Source of the DNA: Hypomesus transpacificus
Lineage: Eukaryota > Chordata > Actinopteri > Osmeriformes > Osmeridae
Direction of reading: 5' to 3'
Assembly (NCBI RefSeq): GCF_021917145.1
Contig: NC_061072.1
Coordinates: 9,999,805-10,063,804, forward strand
DNA: 64,000 bases
Positions 1 to 12,837 of this stretch are shown one piece after another. Position 1 is the stretch's first letter; the number at the start of each line of letters is the position of its first letter. The position numbers and the translations under genes are program-made. The notes under the pieces are model-generated. The model had not been told where the DNA came from. It saw only the letters and a program-made list of their open reading frames with translations, and made no database searches.

Positions 1-145
1 GTTTCAACCATGTTTTCTGATTCGTTTGATCACAGCATTTTGTACATTGGCCCTGTTGTTATTAAATTAAAATATATTTCTGTGAGATATTGTAAGATTG
101 TGTGTATTATATTTATTAATATATATTATGTATTTTATCTTTTAG

Positions 146-2074
146 GGTTCAATTTCGGCCTTGGGTGTACATACTGCAATTCCAGGTATAGGCAACGATT
201 GAAATCAGTTGGTTCTATGATATACATGTAAACAATACTGCATGTTATCTTACACTAAAATCTTTCTATAGAATCCAAGCTGCCTTCCATTGGCTTGAGG
301 AAACGTCCAAACTGTAGCTTACAGTCAGGCATTCAGAGGTCTTTGCCCCCTCCAATACCCCTACCAGAAAGGGCCAGCGCAGTGTCCTCCAATGACAAGC
401 CAAGTGGCATTGCAGGTATGCTCATTTGTTTTGGAAATGGCTCTGTACACTGTAGCACACTTGTATTATTTCCCTCTTACTGATTTGCCTTTGTTCATAT
501 CATGTTATTTGTTCTAATGTGTGTAATTTCACTTGCAAATCTTTCCCACAGGTGCCTTGAGGTCCAAATCTAAGACCGTACAAACACACAACAAAGGCCA
601 AAAGCATCCATTGACCGGCAGTGAGGCCTTTCCATTGGCAAAGAGGAAAAAAATAGGTAAATATTAGTCATGTAAATAGGATAAATGTTTTTAAAATAAT
701 TCATTTGTGCTGTGAAATTTGCTTTTGGAGATGGTACAGACACAGAAGTAGGATTATTTTTGTTTTCAGGGATGGAATGCAGGTACTGTGTGTTGTGCTG
801 TGTGTCTGATGTGAATATGAATTGACTTGGCTCTGTCTCTGCTTTAGTCCCCCCTTCCAAGGGTGCTGTCCCATCAGTCTCAACCCAGCCAGCGAACCCC
901 CCAGATGGTAAGGCTATTATATTAAACCTAACGTTTCATCTCTTCAGCTATTGTGGTAATGTGTGTTTTGTATAATTGCTTTTGTGACCTAGTATATCAA
1001 TAGGAAGATACATAGAAAGAGAAATGTCTTGTTTCCTCATAGATGCAGAAATTCTCGGCCAATCCACAAGCCGTGGAGCTCAGATGTGCACCAATGAGAC
1101 TGCAAGGGGAGCTAGAATCCTGAAGAGACCTGCATCTAGCCTGGCAGTTGTACCAACGAAACAGAACCCTGGTGAAAAGCTGCACACATTACAATGGGTG
1201 CTTTCTCATTGGAGGGCAATTGACATTTGTAGAGCTAATAATAAACTAAAACCCTAAACGTGCATGTTGTTCAAACTGGTTCTTTGTTTTTAATTGAGAA
1301 CATGGTTATTTGTCTCTGTCTGTGTTTAACGGTTTTATCCATCTTGTCTAAACTAGGTGTCAAACAATTATCTGGTACATTCACTTCAAAGCAACCCACC
1401 AAGGCGATTTACCAAGCAGGTGAGATCCTTGTTTTATTGATGTGAAAAACTGCATGGTTAAAGGTGATATGGTGAAGGCATCTTTTACTAAATGTACTTA
1501 GTACTAAAATATATATATATATATAATACACAGAGACCAATTGTTTAAACTTTTTCTTTTTATAGATATTATTACATATTATTTGTTTATTATTATTCTT
1601 TTTTGTTGCAACAAATATTCATTTACTCAGCGCTTGTCTCTTGTTTAGCTCCCACCACCAGGGGTGCTGTTACGTCAGTCTCAACCCAAATGTTTAACTC
1701 CCCAGATGGTAAGGCTCTCATGTTAAAGGTGCTTACTTAATCCAGTGTTTAATCTTTTCATAATGGCTCTTTTGTGATACTTTTTTCAAAACTACACAGC
1801 ACATTAGTATTGGTGTTTGAATCGGTTTTCATTTCAATTGTCCTGCAGTGTGTGCCAATTGCCTCATCCTTCAACAAGAATTGGAGCAGTGTCGTCAAGA
1901 AATCAAAAGAATGCAGGAAGGTATTGTTTCATTTCAAATCTTTTTTTTTTTTTCCAGAGATGGCAGTGTGAAGAAAATGTCATCAGATTTAAAATGGCAA
2001 GGCATTTCTAACTTTAAAATCTAATTTGCCATTCCTTTTCAGAATTGCGGAACCGAGACCAAATGGATATGTGA
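146..2074 (+). CDS. 3' exons of an unrecognised gene with duplicated exon (partial at 5' end)
   Basis: Nine exons can be threaded: 146-185, 272-415, 552-656, 848-907, 1043-1171, 1357-1419, 1649-1708, 1849-1920 and 2043-2074 (TGA). All are GT-AG, all internal junctions are phase 1, and the frame stays open throughout. The protein is low-complexity and rich in Ser, Pro, Lys and Thr, with a basic patch (PLAKRKKI) that could be a nuclear localisation signal. It ends in a short charged helix starting CANCLILQQELEQC that looks like a coiled coil. Exons 848-907 and 1649-1708 are both 60 nt and plainly homologous (GAVPSVSTQ versus GAVTSVSTQ), so an internal exon was duplicated. An AATAAA at about 2120 gives a plausible 3' end. 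I do not recognise the family; the upstream exons lie off the left edge. I am fairly sure it is a real transcript end and have no functional call. Confidence 0.55.
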
Positions 2075-2661
2075 AGGAATACAAGAATGGATGTCACAGT
2101 TTTTACTTTCCAAGAATTTAATAAAAATATTTGCTGCTATTTCTTGAGTCTGAGTTATGTTTTACTCTGAGAATAGAATATTATATGCTGAGGAGAATAT
2201 GCAGGCATTTGTTGCTGGTGTTAGCCCACCTAGAGCACATGTGGAGGAGGCATATGCCCATAAAAAACTCCCAATATCCACTGTGTGTGGCACACACCAG
2301 GACAATTAGATGTAGTTCAGACAATGAAAAAGAACAATCCCATTGCAATTGATTTATGATAGTCTCATTACTGGCCCTTAGAGAGGGGTATGAACCACTT
2401 TAAATAAAACGAAGTTTATAAGATGCCATTATATAGATGATTTTCTTAACTTGCTATTCTGACCAAAAACTGAAATGTAAAAAATGTTGGGTATATTAAA
2501 GGGACGGTACCATCAAAAACAATGAGTTATCAGTCCCTGAAGTCTTTCAGTAGGCCTACTTGCAGCATTCTTTGTTGAATTGACGGAACATTAAGGACGT
2601 CCTACGCCAATGAAGTTGATCACCCAGGAAATTGCGTTCCCTCATTCTTCTGCGGGGGAAA
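2075..2661. other. 3' UTR/poly(A) of first gene and dnajc7 upstream region
   Basis: AATAAA at about 2120 lies 46 bases after the stop of the preceding gene and probably ends its transcript. The rest holds no convincing exon. Positions 2580-2661 should include the dnajc7 5' UTR and proximal promoter, with no TATA box visible. Confidence 0.45.
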
Positions 2662-5600
2662 ATGGCAGCTGTTGACATCGACATGCCTATGGAAACTGAG
2701 GTAGAAATCCTGAACGAAGAGGATATGGAGCGGTAAATATGTTGTATTTGATCAAAGTTGCTGAGTTTATGTAATTATTTAATATGATTGTCTTAAGTCT
2801 GCTTAAGATTCTAAGGTGTCCTACTGACCTATTTTTTCTATTAAGGCCTAGCTACCAGTAGTACCAAACTGTCCTGCTAGTAGTATCACCAAGATAGCTA
2901 GTGCTAGCAAACATACAATTGAATTGCTAGCTATGCTAAATACACCAGCAAGCACCACAATGCTGCCTAGCCATCCGCATGGCTAGTGTGGCAGGTAAGT
3001 GGGTAGTTGGTTAAATAATTGAAGTTTAGGATGAAATTACTTGTCTGAATAGACAAATAAGAGTAGATATTAGATTTAAGGACGATGAGTTAAATCGATG
3101 GCTAGCTAGCTATACGAAAGAACCTCTTCAGCAAGCCAACCAACTGTATTGTACTTAGAACTAGCTAGCTGACGAACCTTTCCAAGATTACCAAGCTACA
3201 TTCTCCTAAGCCTCCTTTAGTCTTAAAATGTAGACGGGCAACTATGGTAATATTACCATGACATATATCCTTTAGTTGACTAGCTATTGTTGTAATTTAC
3301 AAACTGCCTGATCTTTAAATTAGGCCGAACTTTATGAAGGTGAATTGAAGGGGTAAACACCGGCAGTAAGTTGAGTGAGACGCATGACACAATCAAGCTC
3401 TAGTCGAGAACCTTCCATAACTGTTTCGACCTTATCGTGTTTAGAAACTGTACTGTAATCTAGGTACTACAGACACGACAATACAGAACAGTAGTTTAGA
3501 TTGCTAATTTATCATCAAAACATTTAATATTTATTAAGTCAGAAGCGTAATAGGTGTCCATCTGATTGACAATGTAACTAGTATTTGTTTGCAACAGCAA
3601 GCTACCGCTGGTGAAGCTAACAACTAGCTAGTGCTAGCTAGGAGTTAGCCGGTGCTACAGTACTGTACTAGCTACATGGCATAGCTAAGTTCATAACCAG
3701 TGTAACGATAGCTTGCTACAGTAGCTGATCGTTACAGACTACATCTGATGAAGTTGTATTTTGTTTCCCCCTGGACCGGGGTGGATATGTCCATGATTTG
3801 GATTACACAAAGTGGATCAAACTGCAAATTGCATCGTAATAAAGCTACGCTGTGGCCGATCAAAACGAAACTTAAGATCACAAATGACTGTCTTGTCTAC
3901 TCTCCTTGAAGGCCTATCCCTGTCTAATAGCATACACACACTCATACCTAGTTGTTCTATACCCTTTTACCCTCCCCAGTGAAGCAGAAGGCTTCAAGGA
4001 ACAGGGAAATGCTTTCTATGTCAAGAAGGATTACTCTGAGGCATTCAACTACTACACCAAGGCCATCGGTGAGTAACAGAGTATTCTTGATGACACTCAA
4101 CATAAGGAACGGTCACAAGTGGCAAGTCTGGTCCTCAGATATGCTGGGGTTTTTTGCCCCATGACTCATAAGTATGACTGACAACTAAGATGCTAACTCC
4201 TTAAATCTTTGGATCATTGCAGTGTAGGTACAGCAATGACTTTTGTTTTGTTATTCTACCCAGATTTGATGTATCAAAAGGGTCAAAATACTATTAGACC
4301 TTGACAAAAGCAAGACTGTCCTTTTAAAAACGTGCTTGTTTTAGTGTGCGTGTAGGGATATTTCAAGACCGGTGCCTTCCAGCATTACTGTCCTAGTTGA
4401 GAAATTAACCATTTTGTGCCCTTCACAGATGCATGTCCCAAGAATGCAAGTTACTATGGAAACAGGGCAGCCACCCTCATGATGTTGTGCCGTTTTCGAG
4501 AAGCTCTAGAGGACTCACAGCAGGCAGTGCGTCTTGATGACTGCTTCATGAAGGTCAGAGTTCAGCAATTGTGCCATCGCAAGAAAGGAAATTGGACATG
4601 TATAGGTTGTCTTCACTGTTCCAATGTTATGATTGACAATTGAACCCTGTAGTAGTTGAAGCCTGTTGTCCTTTATAGACCTGTTGTATTAATGTGTTGA
4701 CTCATCTTACCATAGGGCCACCTGCGAGAGGGGAAGTGCCACCTGTCACTCGGAAACGCCATGGCAGCCAGCCGCTGCTTTCAGAAGGTTTTGGAACTCG
4801 AGGCCAGCAACGGCCAGGCGCGTCAAGAGGTATAGCCAAGTAGCTTCAGTTTGACATTGGGGGAATAAGATCACCTGTTTTTGTTTGGCATAGTCCTTTG
4901 GCTAGTAACCAACTGATTTGACTGATTGAAAAATCTCAATTGTAAATGGTCTTAAAAGTTATAATATGTACGTCTATCAAGAAACAAGTTCCTAAAAAAG
5001 TTAATCCTCGTTGTGCTTTCCAGCATAAGAACGCATCTTCAGTCCTGGAGTATGAGCGAATGGCCGACTTTGGATTTGAAAAGAGGGATTTTAGAAAGGT
5101 ATGTTACAACTGACATACAATCCAACCAATGAGAATGATGATGCTTCATGCTCTCCTCCAATCAGGGCTGCTGATGTTTTTCTCCTTTTCTCATGGTGGT
5201 TGGTTGCCTCACGTCTGTCTTCCCATGCTGCAGGTGGTATATTGTATGGACAGGGCCCTGGTTTTAGCCCCTGCTTGTCATCGCTTCAAAATTCTCAAAG
5301 CAGAGTGCCTGGCTCTTCTAGGCCGCTACCCTGAAGCCCAGTCTGTGGCCAGGTACTACATTTCACAAACACTGCTTTATATAAAGTATTGTTGTGGAAA
5401 AACTTCCCATACAAAGATTTCTGAGATCTGTAAATATCACTTCAGATTTGAATTAATTTGCTGCCTTAATGAAATCCATTACTATCAACCATGATGTATA
5501 TGAACTATAATGTTATTTTTGTTTAAATGACTACTAATTACGGTTTCCTTAATGCTCTTTTCTTTCCAAGTGATATCTTACGCATGGACTCCACCAATGG

Positions 5601-8299
5601 AGATGCACTGTACGTACGTGGTCTTTGTCTGTATTACGAGGACTGCATCGATAAAGCTGTGCAGTTTTTCGTTCAGGCTCTTCGTATGGCTCCAGACCAC
5701 GAGAAAGCTCGTCTCGCCTGCAGAGTGAGTGTACACTGCTAGCATTTTGAACATGTTATATTGACACTTTCCTGGCATGAAGAAGGTCTATCTAGTTTAT
5801 GAAATGAAGTCTGAAGAAGTTAATTGTTTTGAATATTACGTGCTTTCAGTTATGTTGTCGTCTCCACCCCAACAGAATGCCAAAGCTCTAAAAGCCAAGA
5901 AAGAAGAGGGCAACAAAGCTTTTAAGGAGTGCAGCTACGAAGCAGCATTCAAGCTCTACACGGAGGCCCTGACAATAGACCCCAACAACATCAAAACCAA
6001 TGCCAAGCTCTACTGCAACAGAGGCACCGTGGGAGCCAAGGTGAGACTGCGACTACAGCGTTGTCATCAGGATGCAACCAAGCATCCAGCTATTAATTTA
6101 GGTATCCCTCATATGCTGTAGGCCCAGTAGGAAGAATGAAAGATGGGGATAGCGATAAGCAAGGAGGGCTGGTACCGGGACAGTATTGTGAGATGATTTT
6201 GTTGAATAATGCAACCACCTAATTACATTCTCTTCTATCCCACTCTGTTCCATGTGCTCATTTGGCACATGAGCGAAGCTAGTTCAGGCATGGCACTCGG
6301 GCAGCGCGTGTCATCCGCTCATTACCACACCTGTGTTAGTCAGCACAAGCCCATTGGGCCATGTCCGATAAGACGGCATTAAAAGGCCCTTGCGGATACA
6401 CACACTCACCCTGGTTGTTTTATGATCAGCGCTGCTGCCGCCCTCAACCATCCCCTTCTCCCCCCCTTTGCTGTCTGTATGTTCTATCCATCAGGGGGAT
6501 TATCTCTATTGCTCCCTAGAGCTTCCCTTAGATCATCCAATCTGCCAAAGTCAAATCTATTTCCATGTCATGGTTATCAATGAATGCTCAAATATAATAC
6601 ATGTGTCTTGACTGAACTGTATATGCTGTCCCTCAGCTGAAGAATCCAGATCAAGCCATCGAAGACTGCACAAGTGCAATAAAACTGGATGACACTTATA
6701 TAAAGGCCTATTTGAGACGATCCCAGTGGTAAGCCATGAACATAATCATGATGCTTTTTAGAAAAGCTTTGTGAATGAAACGAATTTTCAGTGTTGCTAT
6801 TCGTGGACTTTTCTTTCCCCAGTTACTCGTAGGATGGCGGACAAGTCCTTTTATGGTGTACATGACAAGTAACTGTGGTTTTCCCATAGTTATATGGACA
6901 CTGAACAGTATGAAGAAGCTGTGCGGGACTATGAAAAAGTTTACCAGACAGAGAAGACAAAAGGTAAATAGCCTGGACATCAGACCAAAGGGCCGGTCCA
7001 AATATACCATCATGATCTACCAACATGAGGCAAGTTTGTTCTTAGTTCGTGGCCCAAGAATTTAAAGGTGATGACAAGTCGTGAAACATTCTTTTGATAT
7101 TAAAATCCTAGCAATCCCAGGCAAGTTTCTTGCAAATGCTTCAACACTGCAGCGGTTGTCTTCCAGGTCGTGTCTGTTAGTGTATAGTCATAGTGCATGT
7201 TCTTCTTGGGGTCGGAGATCGCTGTAAAGGCCTCACCCGCCTCCTTGATCTTCCTATCTTCTAATGACAAAAGGCAGTCAGAGGCAGCTTCCCAACTTTA
7301 TCTTGTTGCCTTTAAGAAAATGTCTTGTCCTTGATGTGCGTTTGCTAATTTCTCAAATTCCAACCCTGCTCCCCCCGCCCCTTATCTCTCTAGAACACAA
7401 GCACCTACTGAAGACTGCTCAGTTAGAGCTGAAGAAGAGCAAGCGGAAAGATTACTACAAGGTGCTGGGGGTGGGTAAGCAGGCAACTGAGGATGAAATC
7501 AAGAAGGCCTACAGAAAACGGGCCCTCATGCATCACCCAGGTAATGAAGATATTGATTATAAAAAATTATAGATATTATTCACACTCAATATGAATGTAT
7601 TATTCAATTTATCTGAATGAGACAGAAACAGAATTGAGACTGAAATGTAAAACAGGTTTTTTGAATGAACCATGCGTTTGCCTTTCAGACCGTCACAGTG
7701 CAGCTACCCCTGAGGTGCAGAAGGAAGAGGAGAAGAAGTTCAAGGAGGTGGGTGAGGCCTTCACAGTGCTCTCCGACCCCAAGAAGAAGATGCGCTACGA
7801 CAGTGGACATGACCTGGAAGACGAGGGCTGCGGAGGGGGAGGTCAGTGCTGCAAACTCAAGTTTCTTGGGTCGAGGACAAACTCTTGGGCCCAGATTATT
7901 AGGCCAGGGACAAAGGAAAAAATTGCTTCATGTTGGTAGATCATGATGGTACATTTGACCTTTGGTCCTATGATCGGAAGACTTGGCTAAAAATTATGTT
8001 TATTTGTATTTTCAAGTTTCTTTATGCAAGTGACAAGGTTTATCTCGAATAAAATGTTTAAAGTAACTATTTTCCTTTTTACCTCAGATTTTGATGCCAA
8101 CAACATTTTTAGAGCCTTCTTTGGTGGCCAAGGGGGAGGATTTAATTATGAATCCAATCAAAGTATGTATACTGTTCTGAACATGGTATTCCTTTCTTAG
8201 TAAACGAAAAAACAGCTTGATGTATTTAATCACCAATCTTTTGTTCTTTTCCCCCCTCCAGATTCCGCACCTGGAAACTTCTTTTTCCAGTTTGGTTAA
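2662..8299 (+). CDS. dnajc7: DnaJ homolog subfamily C member 7 (TPR2 co-chaperone)
   Basis: Fourteen exons: 2662-2732, 3980-4068, 4429-4553, 4716-4829, 5024-5098, 5234-5352, 5571-5724, 5876-6040, 6637-6728, 6890-6963, 7394-7540, 7689-7841, 8088-8162 and 8262-8299. They give 496 codons (human about 494). The start [13 protein letters not shown] sits in a good context (aaaATGG). Residues about 30-355 form tandem TPR repeats ([41 protein letters not shown]). A J-domain at about 378-450 carries KDYYKVLGV and an HPD motif split across the 7540/7689 junction. The C-terminus is GNFFFQFG. The family protein is a cytosolic co-chaperone that binds Hsp70 and Hsp90 through its TPRs and stimulates Hsp70 ATPase through the J-domain. 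No frameshift or missing motif is seen. Identification is secure. Confidence 0.96.
2733..3979 (+). other. dnajc7 intron 1, CTAGC-rich
   Basis: This 1.2 kb intron is unusually rich in CTAGC/GCTAGC words, for example around 2850-2935, 3100-3170 and 3600-3720. No exon, known repeat or RNA gene is apparent. Confidence 0.6.
6041..6636 (+). other. dnajc7 intron 8
   Basis: About 600 bases between exons ending at 6040 and starting at 6637. The stretch 6240-6440 is GC-richer than its flanks, but I see no open frame or repeat signature in it. Confidence 0.5.
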
Positions 8300-9905
8300 G
8301 AGTAAAGAGGATACTTCCAAGGAATGCTGCATCCCTCTGGTGGACAAATTAAGTTGGACACACGCTCGCAACCTGATTTTTATACTTCAAATATTTTGCT
8401 AACAAATCTCTTTCACATGCTTAAGACACTGTGTCGATAGCAGAAAGAGATATGTTACCCCTTATGCTTAGAATTATCCTTGACAAACACAGTTTACAAA
8501 TAACTATTCAAATTAAAACCAGCAGTCACTGCAGGGCAACTGGTTTTATCAACAAAGGTTATTAACTGTTGTTTAATTAGAAACTGACAAAGGGGTTTTT
8601 AAGAGGTTTAAGAACTCAAATCCTCAGGAAATTTGCTTAGCTCTCTTTTTTTTGCGCAATTAACACAAATGCATGTCTTCTACAGGTGAAATGAGTACAG
8701 TATTGCCAAATTCACAGGTCTTCATATAATATAGATAAATAATTTGTGCTGTACCTTGAATATGTTTCATAAGTAAATACATTCTTTATTAAATTCATTA
8801 ATTGGGAGTTAAGGCCTCTAAATCTTTATAAGTAGTTTATTGAATATGATGCATTCATTTAACAAACATTAGGATCTATCTATGTGAACTATCAATAGGC
8901 GAAGTGAAAAAGGTGCTCTGCAGCATTTGAGGGAAACCTTGTTTCTGATCAGTTACTTTTATTTAAATTTTTCTTTCACTCCTGCAGACTGCAGGTACAA
9001 ACTGCAGGTTCATTTATATACCCTTCTGCACATCATCGCATTCATACATTTTACTGGACTGTAAAGTGTTAATACATGTGTTTATAATGTTCAGTTTCCC
9101 ATAAGTGTATTTATTTTTTATTGTATATTCTTATCCATCTTAATTATAGTGTTGATTGGTCTCCCGTTTTTCCAGTACTAATTAGTCAATAGGCTGTAAA
9201 CATTCTTTCCTTACCTACTTCTGCTTTAGTACATTTTGTCTGTTATCCTATAAAAAGGCCAAAATCTGTGTATGTGAAGTGTTTTAATTTTTTTCCTCCG
9301 TTTTGTTGACTACTCTGTGTCCTAAGTGGTTTCCATGCCATTATTGATGCACCTGCTCTCCACTTCCTCACTTATTGTCACTAGACAATATTACAACAGT
9401 CCACTACAGTGGTGCCTTACCTGCAGAACCTGCTGATGTGGCTCACAATCAGCAGGAGAAGGTTGAAAAATTCCCTCTTGATGTGCTAAGCAACTAATGA
9501 TTCCTTTCAATGTGCAGTTTGAACTAAGATCTGGCAAGCTGTTATCTAACCACACATGAGATGAAGGATATAGCCAATTTGTTACTGGCATGAGCTGGTG
9601 TTTGTTCTAAAGAAGAAAAAAAATTAACAACCAGTTAAAGGGTGTCTACATTTGCAAGTGGATACTTGACAAGCAAGGTCCTCTTTTGTTAGTCTTGGAG
9701 ATTATCATCACGCCATGTACCTGTCATGCATGTTTGGTCAGTATATTCTCACTGTCAAGCTGCCAGATAGTAGGTTGAAAAACGTCTGAGACATTGTACA
9801 TTGTCATGAACCTAGTACCCGTGTACCATTTTTAAAATGAATATGCCACTGTAATAGGCCTACAGTGTTTTGGTAATAGGAAAATAAAGATTCGTCTTTT
9901 ACTCT
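8300..9905 (+). other. dnajc7: dnajc7 3' UTR
   Basis: AT-rich non-coding sequence after the dnajc7 stop, ending near an AATAAA at about 9883. No earlier canonical signal is followed by an obvious end, though shorter isoforms are possible. No open frame of note on either strand. Confidence 0.5.
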
Positions 9906-10389
9906 GTAAAGATGTAATTTGTTTGAGATGTTTTACTTATGTACATATGTCCAGTGACAAAACAATGAAATGTGTAGTATTTTGTTTATTTTAACTGAAT
10001 TGACAATTTCAAGGATCATGTTTAGCACAGAACTGTATTTGAGTCATTCGTGCAACCGGGTGAATTTTTACTGAATACTAACACTACCAGGATAACGTAA
10101 CTATGACAAAATAAGGTCAATAACGTTTTACCCATACATTTAAATATTGCAAGTTGCAAAATACATTTTCTGAAACTATAGAAGAACGTTATTAAGAGCG
10201 AATTCTTATTAGTGACTTGGGTTTGAGGAAATAATTTTAAATGACATGTTTGATTTCATATTGCGTTGTCGACACGTGGTTGTGTCGACCAATGGGAACA
10301 GCTAAGAGATCGTGTAATCGTATGGCCAGATTATGGGGCGACAGTGAGAGAAGTGGCATGCGTGGACTGCTGTATTTAGCGCAGACTGG
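9906..10389. promoter_or_regulatory. candidate acly promoter with E-box/NF-Y motifs
   Basis: The interval upstream of the acly non-coding exon contains an inverted repeat GTCGACAC (10268-10275) / GTGTCGAC (10282-10289). It overlaps a palindromic E-box CACGTG (10273-10278) and is followed at once by CCAAT (10289-10293). E-box and NF-Y sites are known in lipogenic gene promoters controlled by ChREBP or SREBP. Use of these sites here is inference. Confidence 0.4.
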
Positions 10390-10478
10390 TCCATTTAAAA
10401 ACTAGACAACAAGATCTTCAGTTGCTTTAAGGACACGACCCCTCCACTTCTAGGACGTGGAAAATCTGATAAAAAAAG
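10390..10478 (+). other. acly: acly 5' non-coding exon (approximate start)
   Basis: A purine-rich stretch ends in AAAAAAAG followed by a GTAATG donor at 10479. The next acceptor in phase with the coding start is TTCAG at 13280-13284, so exon 2 starts at 13285 with a short leader before the ATG at 13306. The 5' boundary is a guess; the donor is clear. This leaves a 2.8 kb first intron. Confidence 0.45.
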
Positions 10479-11899
10479 GTAATGTCCCATTTTCACAATA
10501 TGTTTGAATTATTTAAGTTTACGAACAGATCTATATCCCGGACGAACATCTATCGTACATTTAGCCAGTTAGCTAGCTACGGACGGTCGCTACATGCGCA
10601 CGATTAACTTGCGTGATGCATCTGAAACATGAAGTGACTGCTGGTGTCCGTGCCAGATCTGACGTGTCTATTACAAGCACATCTTGATTTTCAGACCAGT
10701 GACAATGCATATTTAATTCAAGTCCAAATTAGTTTACATATTGATGCTGAGTTACTATAGTATTTCCTGCAGGCTAAGCTAACAAACATATCCGGTTGTT
10801 TAGCTAACTATCTGGGTACTGTAGACGACAGCTTTTCTATTGTATTTGTTTCTGATTGATCAGGAGTTACTTTTCTAAAAGTCAGTGGCTTGAATACAGA
10901 ACGAACCCCGACAAAACTATGCTATAATCGCAAAGTAACCGGCCATGATTGTTCCTACTGTCTCGACTAAGTCAGTGGTTAGGCATGAGTCCTCAGCATC
11001 TTCTGTAACAGTCTCCTCTTTGGCCCAAATGGTGTGTAGCTAGGTATTTATGTTATGTCATCCTCTACCATCCTCTACCGAGCAGTTTACTCGTTTGATT
11101 GCAAAAACATCGATGATAGCATCACTGGGACGTTACCTAGCTGTTAAGTAGGCCCATGGTTTAGGTTTATTATTGGTTAATGTGTAGATGAAGTGATCGT
11201 CGTCACAGTAGGTTTGCAGATGGTCCATAACTTGTTTGCAGTAACTAAGAAACACTCAAGTAGCAAGTTAACAACCTTAGCAAGTCATTACAGGGTAGAG
11301 ATATGAGGGGAGAGTAATGTGCTCATCAATATCCCTATATAAGTAGTTACGGCACTTCACAGAGCAAACTACAAGAGGACTGGTAAAACAATTTCCAAGT
11401 TTTGGTCTAGAGTCTACAGCCCATCCTGTGTCTCCACAAACGGAAAGTGTAAACTGAAGGCTCTAGATTTGCATTTCAGATCAATGAATGGGTGTATGAG
11501 TAAAGCATTGCTAGAGTTGGACAAGCTTAGCTGGTCTGTCAGCTTACATCCATGTTTTGGGAGGAATGTACTACCGGCACTGTGTCCTTAGAGGAAGTCA
11601 ACTTTCACAAGAAAGGCCTATAAATAATGTTGTCATAATAACACATTATTCATAATTTCTACTCATCCTTTGTGAATATACAATAATATTATGTAAAATA
11701 ACCTTATAATGTCTGAAAGTACCTAGTTGTCATGGAGCTGTGGATAAGCAGTTGTATAATATCTCAAATCTAATCTAAGGCCTAGGTTATGTATAGTTTG
11801 TTCAGTCTGTATTGCTTCTGTGGTAGTCAACTCAGTAGCATCCTGCCTGTCCAGTTTTACAATATGTTAAAACAGACTGAACTGACCAATCCAGTGCTC

Positions 11900-11967
11900 C
11901 TGTCTTGGATGCTTGCTTTGTTAATGTAATTCCTTGTCTTGGATGCTTGCTTTGTTAATTTATTTCC
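11900..11967. repeat. 34-bp tandem duplication
   Basis: Two adjacent copies share TGTCTTGGATGCTTGC and following bases, starting at 11901 and 11935 (period 34). The copies diverge slightly at their 3' ends. Confidence 0.85.
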
Positions 11968-12781
11968 TCATTGTGATGTTTTACACCTATTTATTTATAT
12001 TGGAATAATACTGACAAAGTATTGTTGGCATAATCAAATTCAACGGTCATTCTTTCTTGAGACTTCAATAAAAGTAATTGTTGTTTGTGCAAAATAACTA
12101 CCGTGCTGTGTTTTAAAAATGTTGGTGAGTCCTTGACATCTGATCGGGCTAATAAAAATAAACATGAAGGTCCTTTTGGTTCAGCTCAGTACAGCATGTG
12201 TTTTGAATTAGCCTAGGACTCCTACAACTGAGTTTGCATCGGTAATGTGCCACATACAGTGTGCCTTTTAGTAGCTTTCTTGGTTTGTGTACAGAACATT
12301 CTAAGGTGTTTTGTTGACTAAAGGAAGGGGACCGGAACTCTGTGTATTCGCTAGCTGTACAAATTGTCTGACTTTTGTTAATGATTTGTTTTTTTATTTT
12401 TATAGACCAGTTGTTTACATATAGGGTCATTAGGATGATAACCTAAACGTGCAGACATTGGTGTGCTAGCCTTTTCCCACTGGAGTCACTTGAACAGAAA
12501 TATCAGCCATTCTTTTCAAAGGAATGCTTCTGCAGTTATTTTGGGCTGAACAATTGTGATTGATCATGAGAAATCACAAAATGGGGGTGACATACAATTT
12601 ATTGCTACTTCTAAGTTTAGCAAAAACTGAATTGGTAGTATTGGCTTTACTCTGGTCACCATCATACCACACATTTTACATGTAAGGCTGCTGGAATCTT
12701 CATTGTCAAATGTCTATCTAAAGATCCTCCTTGTTGGTTGCAGTACCTACACCCAGCATATTACTCCTAGACTGTTGCTGT

Positions 12782-12837
12782 AAACTGATCCAAATAATAC
12801 ATTTAGCTTAAACTGATCCAAATAATACATTTAGCTT
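12782..12837. repeat. 28-bp perfect tandem duplication
   Basis: Two identical 28-base units, 12782-12809 and 12810-12837, each starting AAACTGATCCAAATAATAC. Identity suggests a recent duplication or an assembly slip. Confidence 0.9.
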
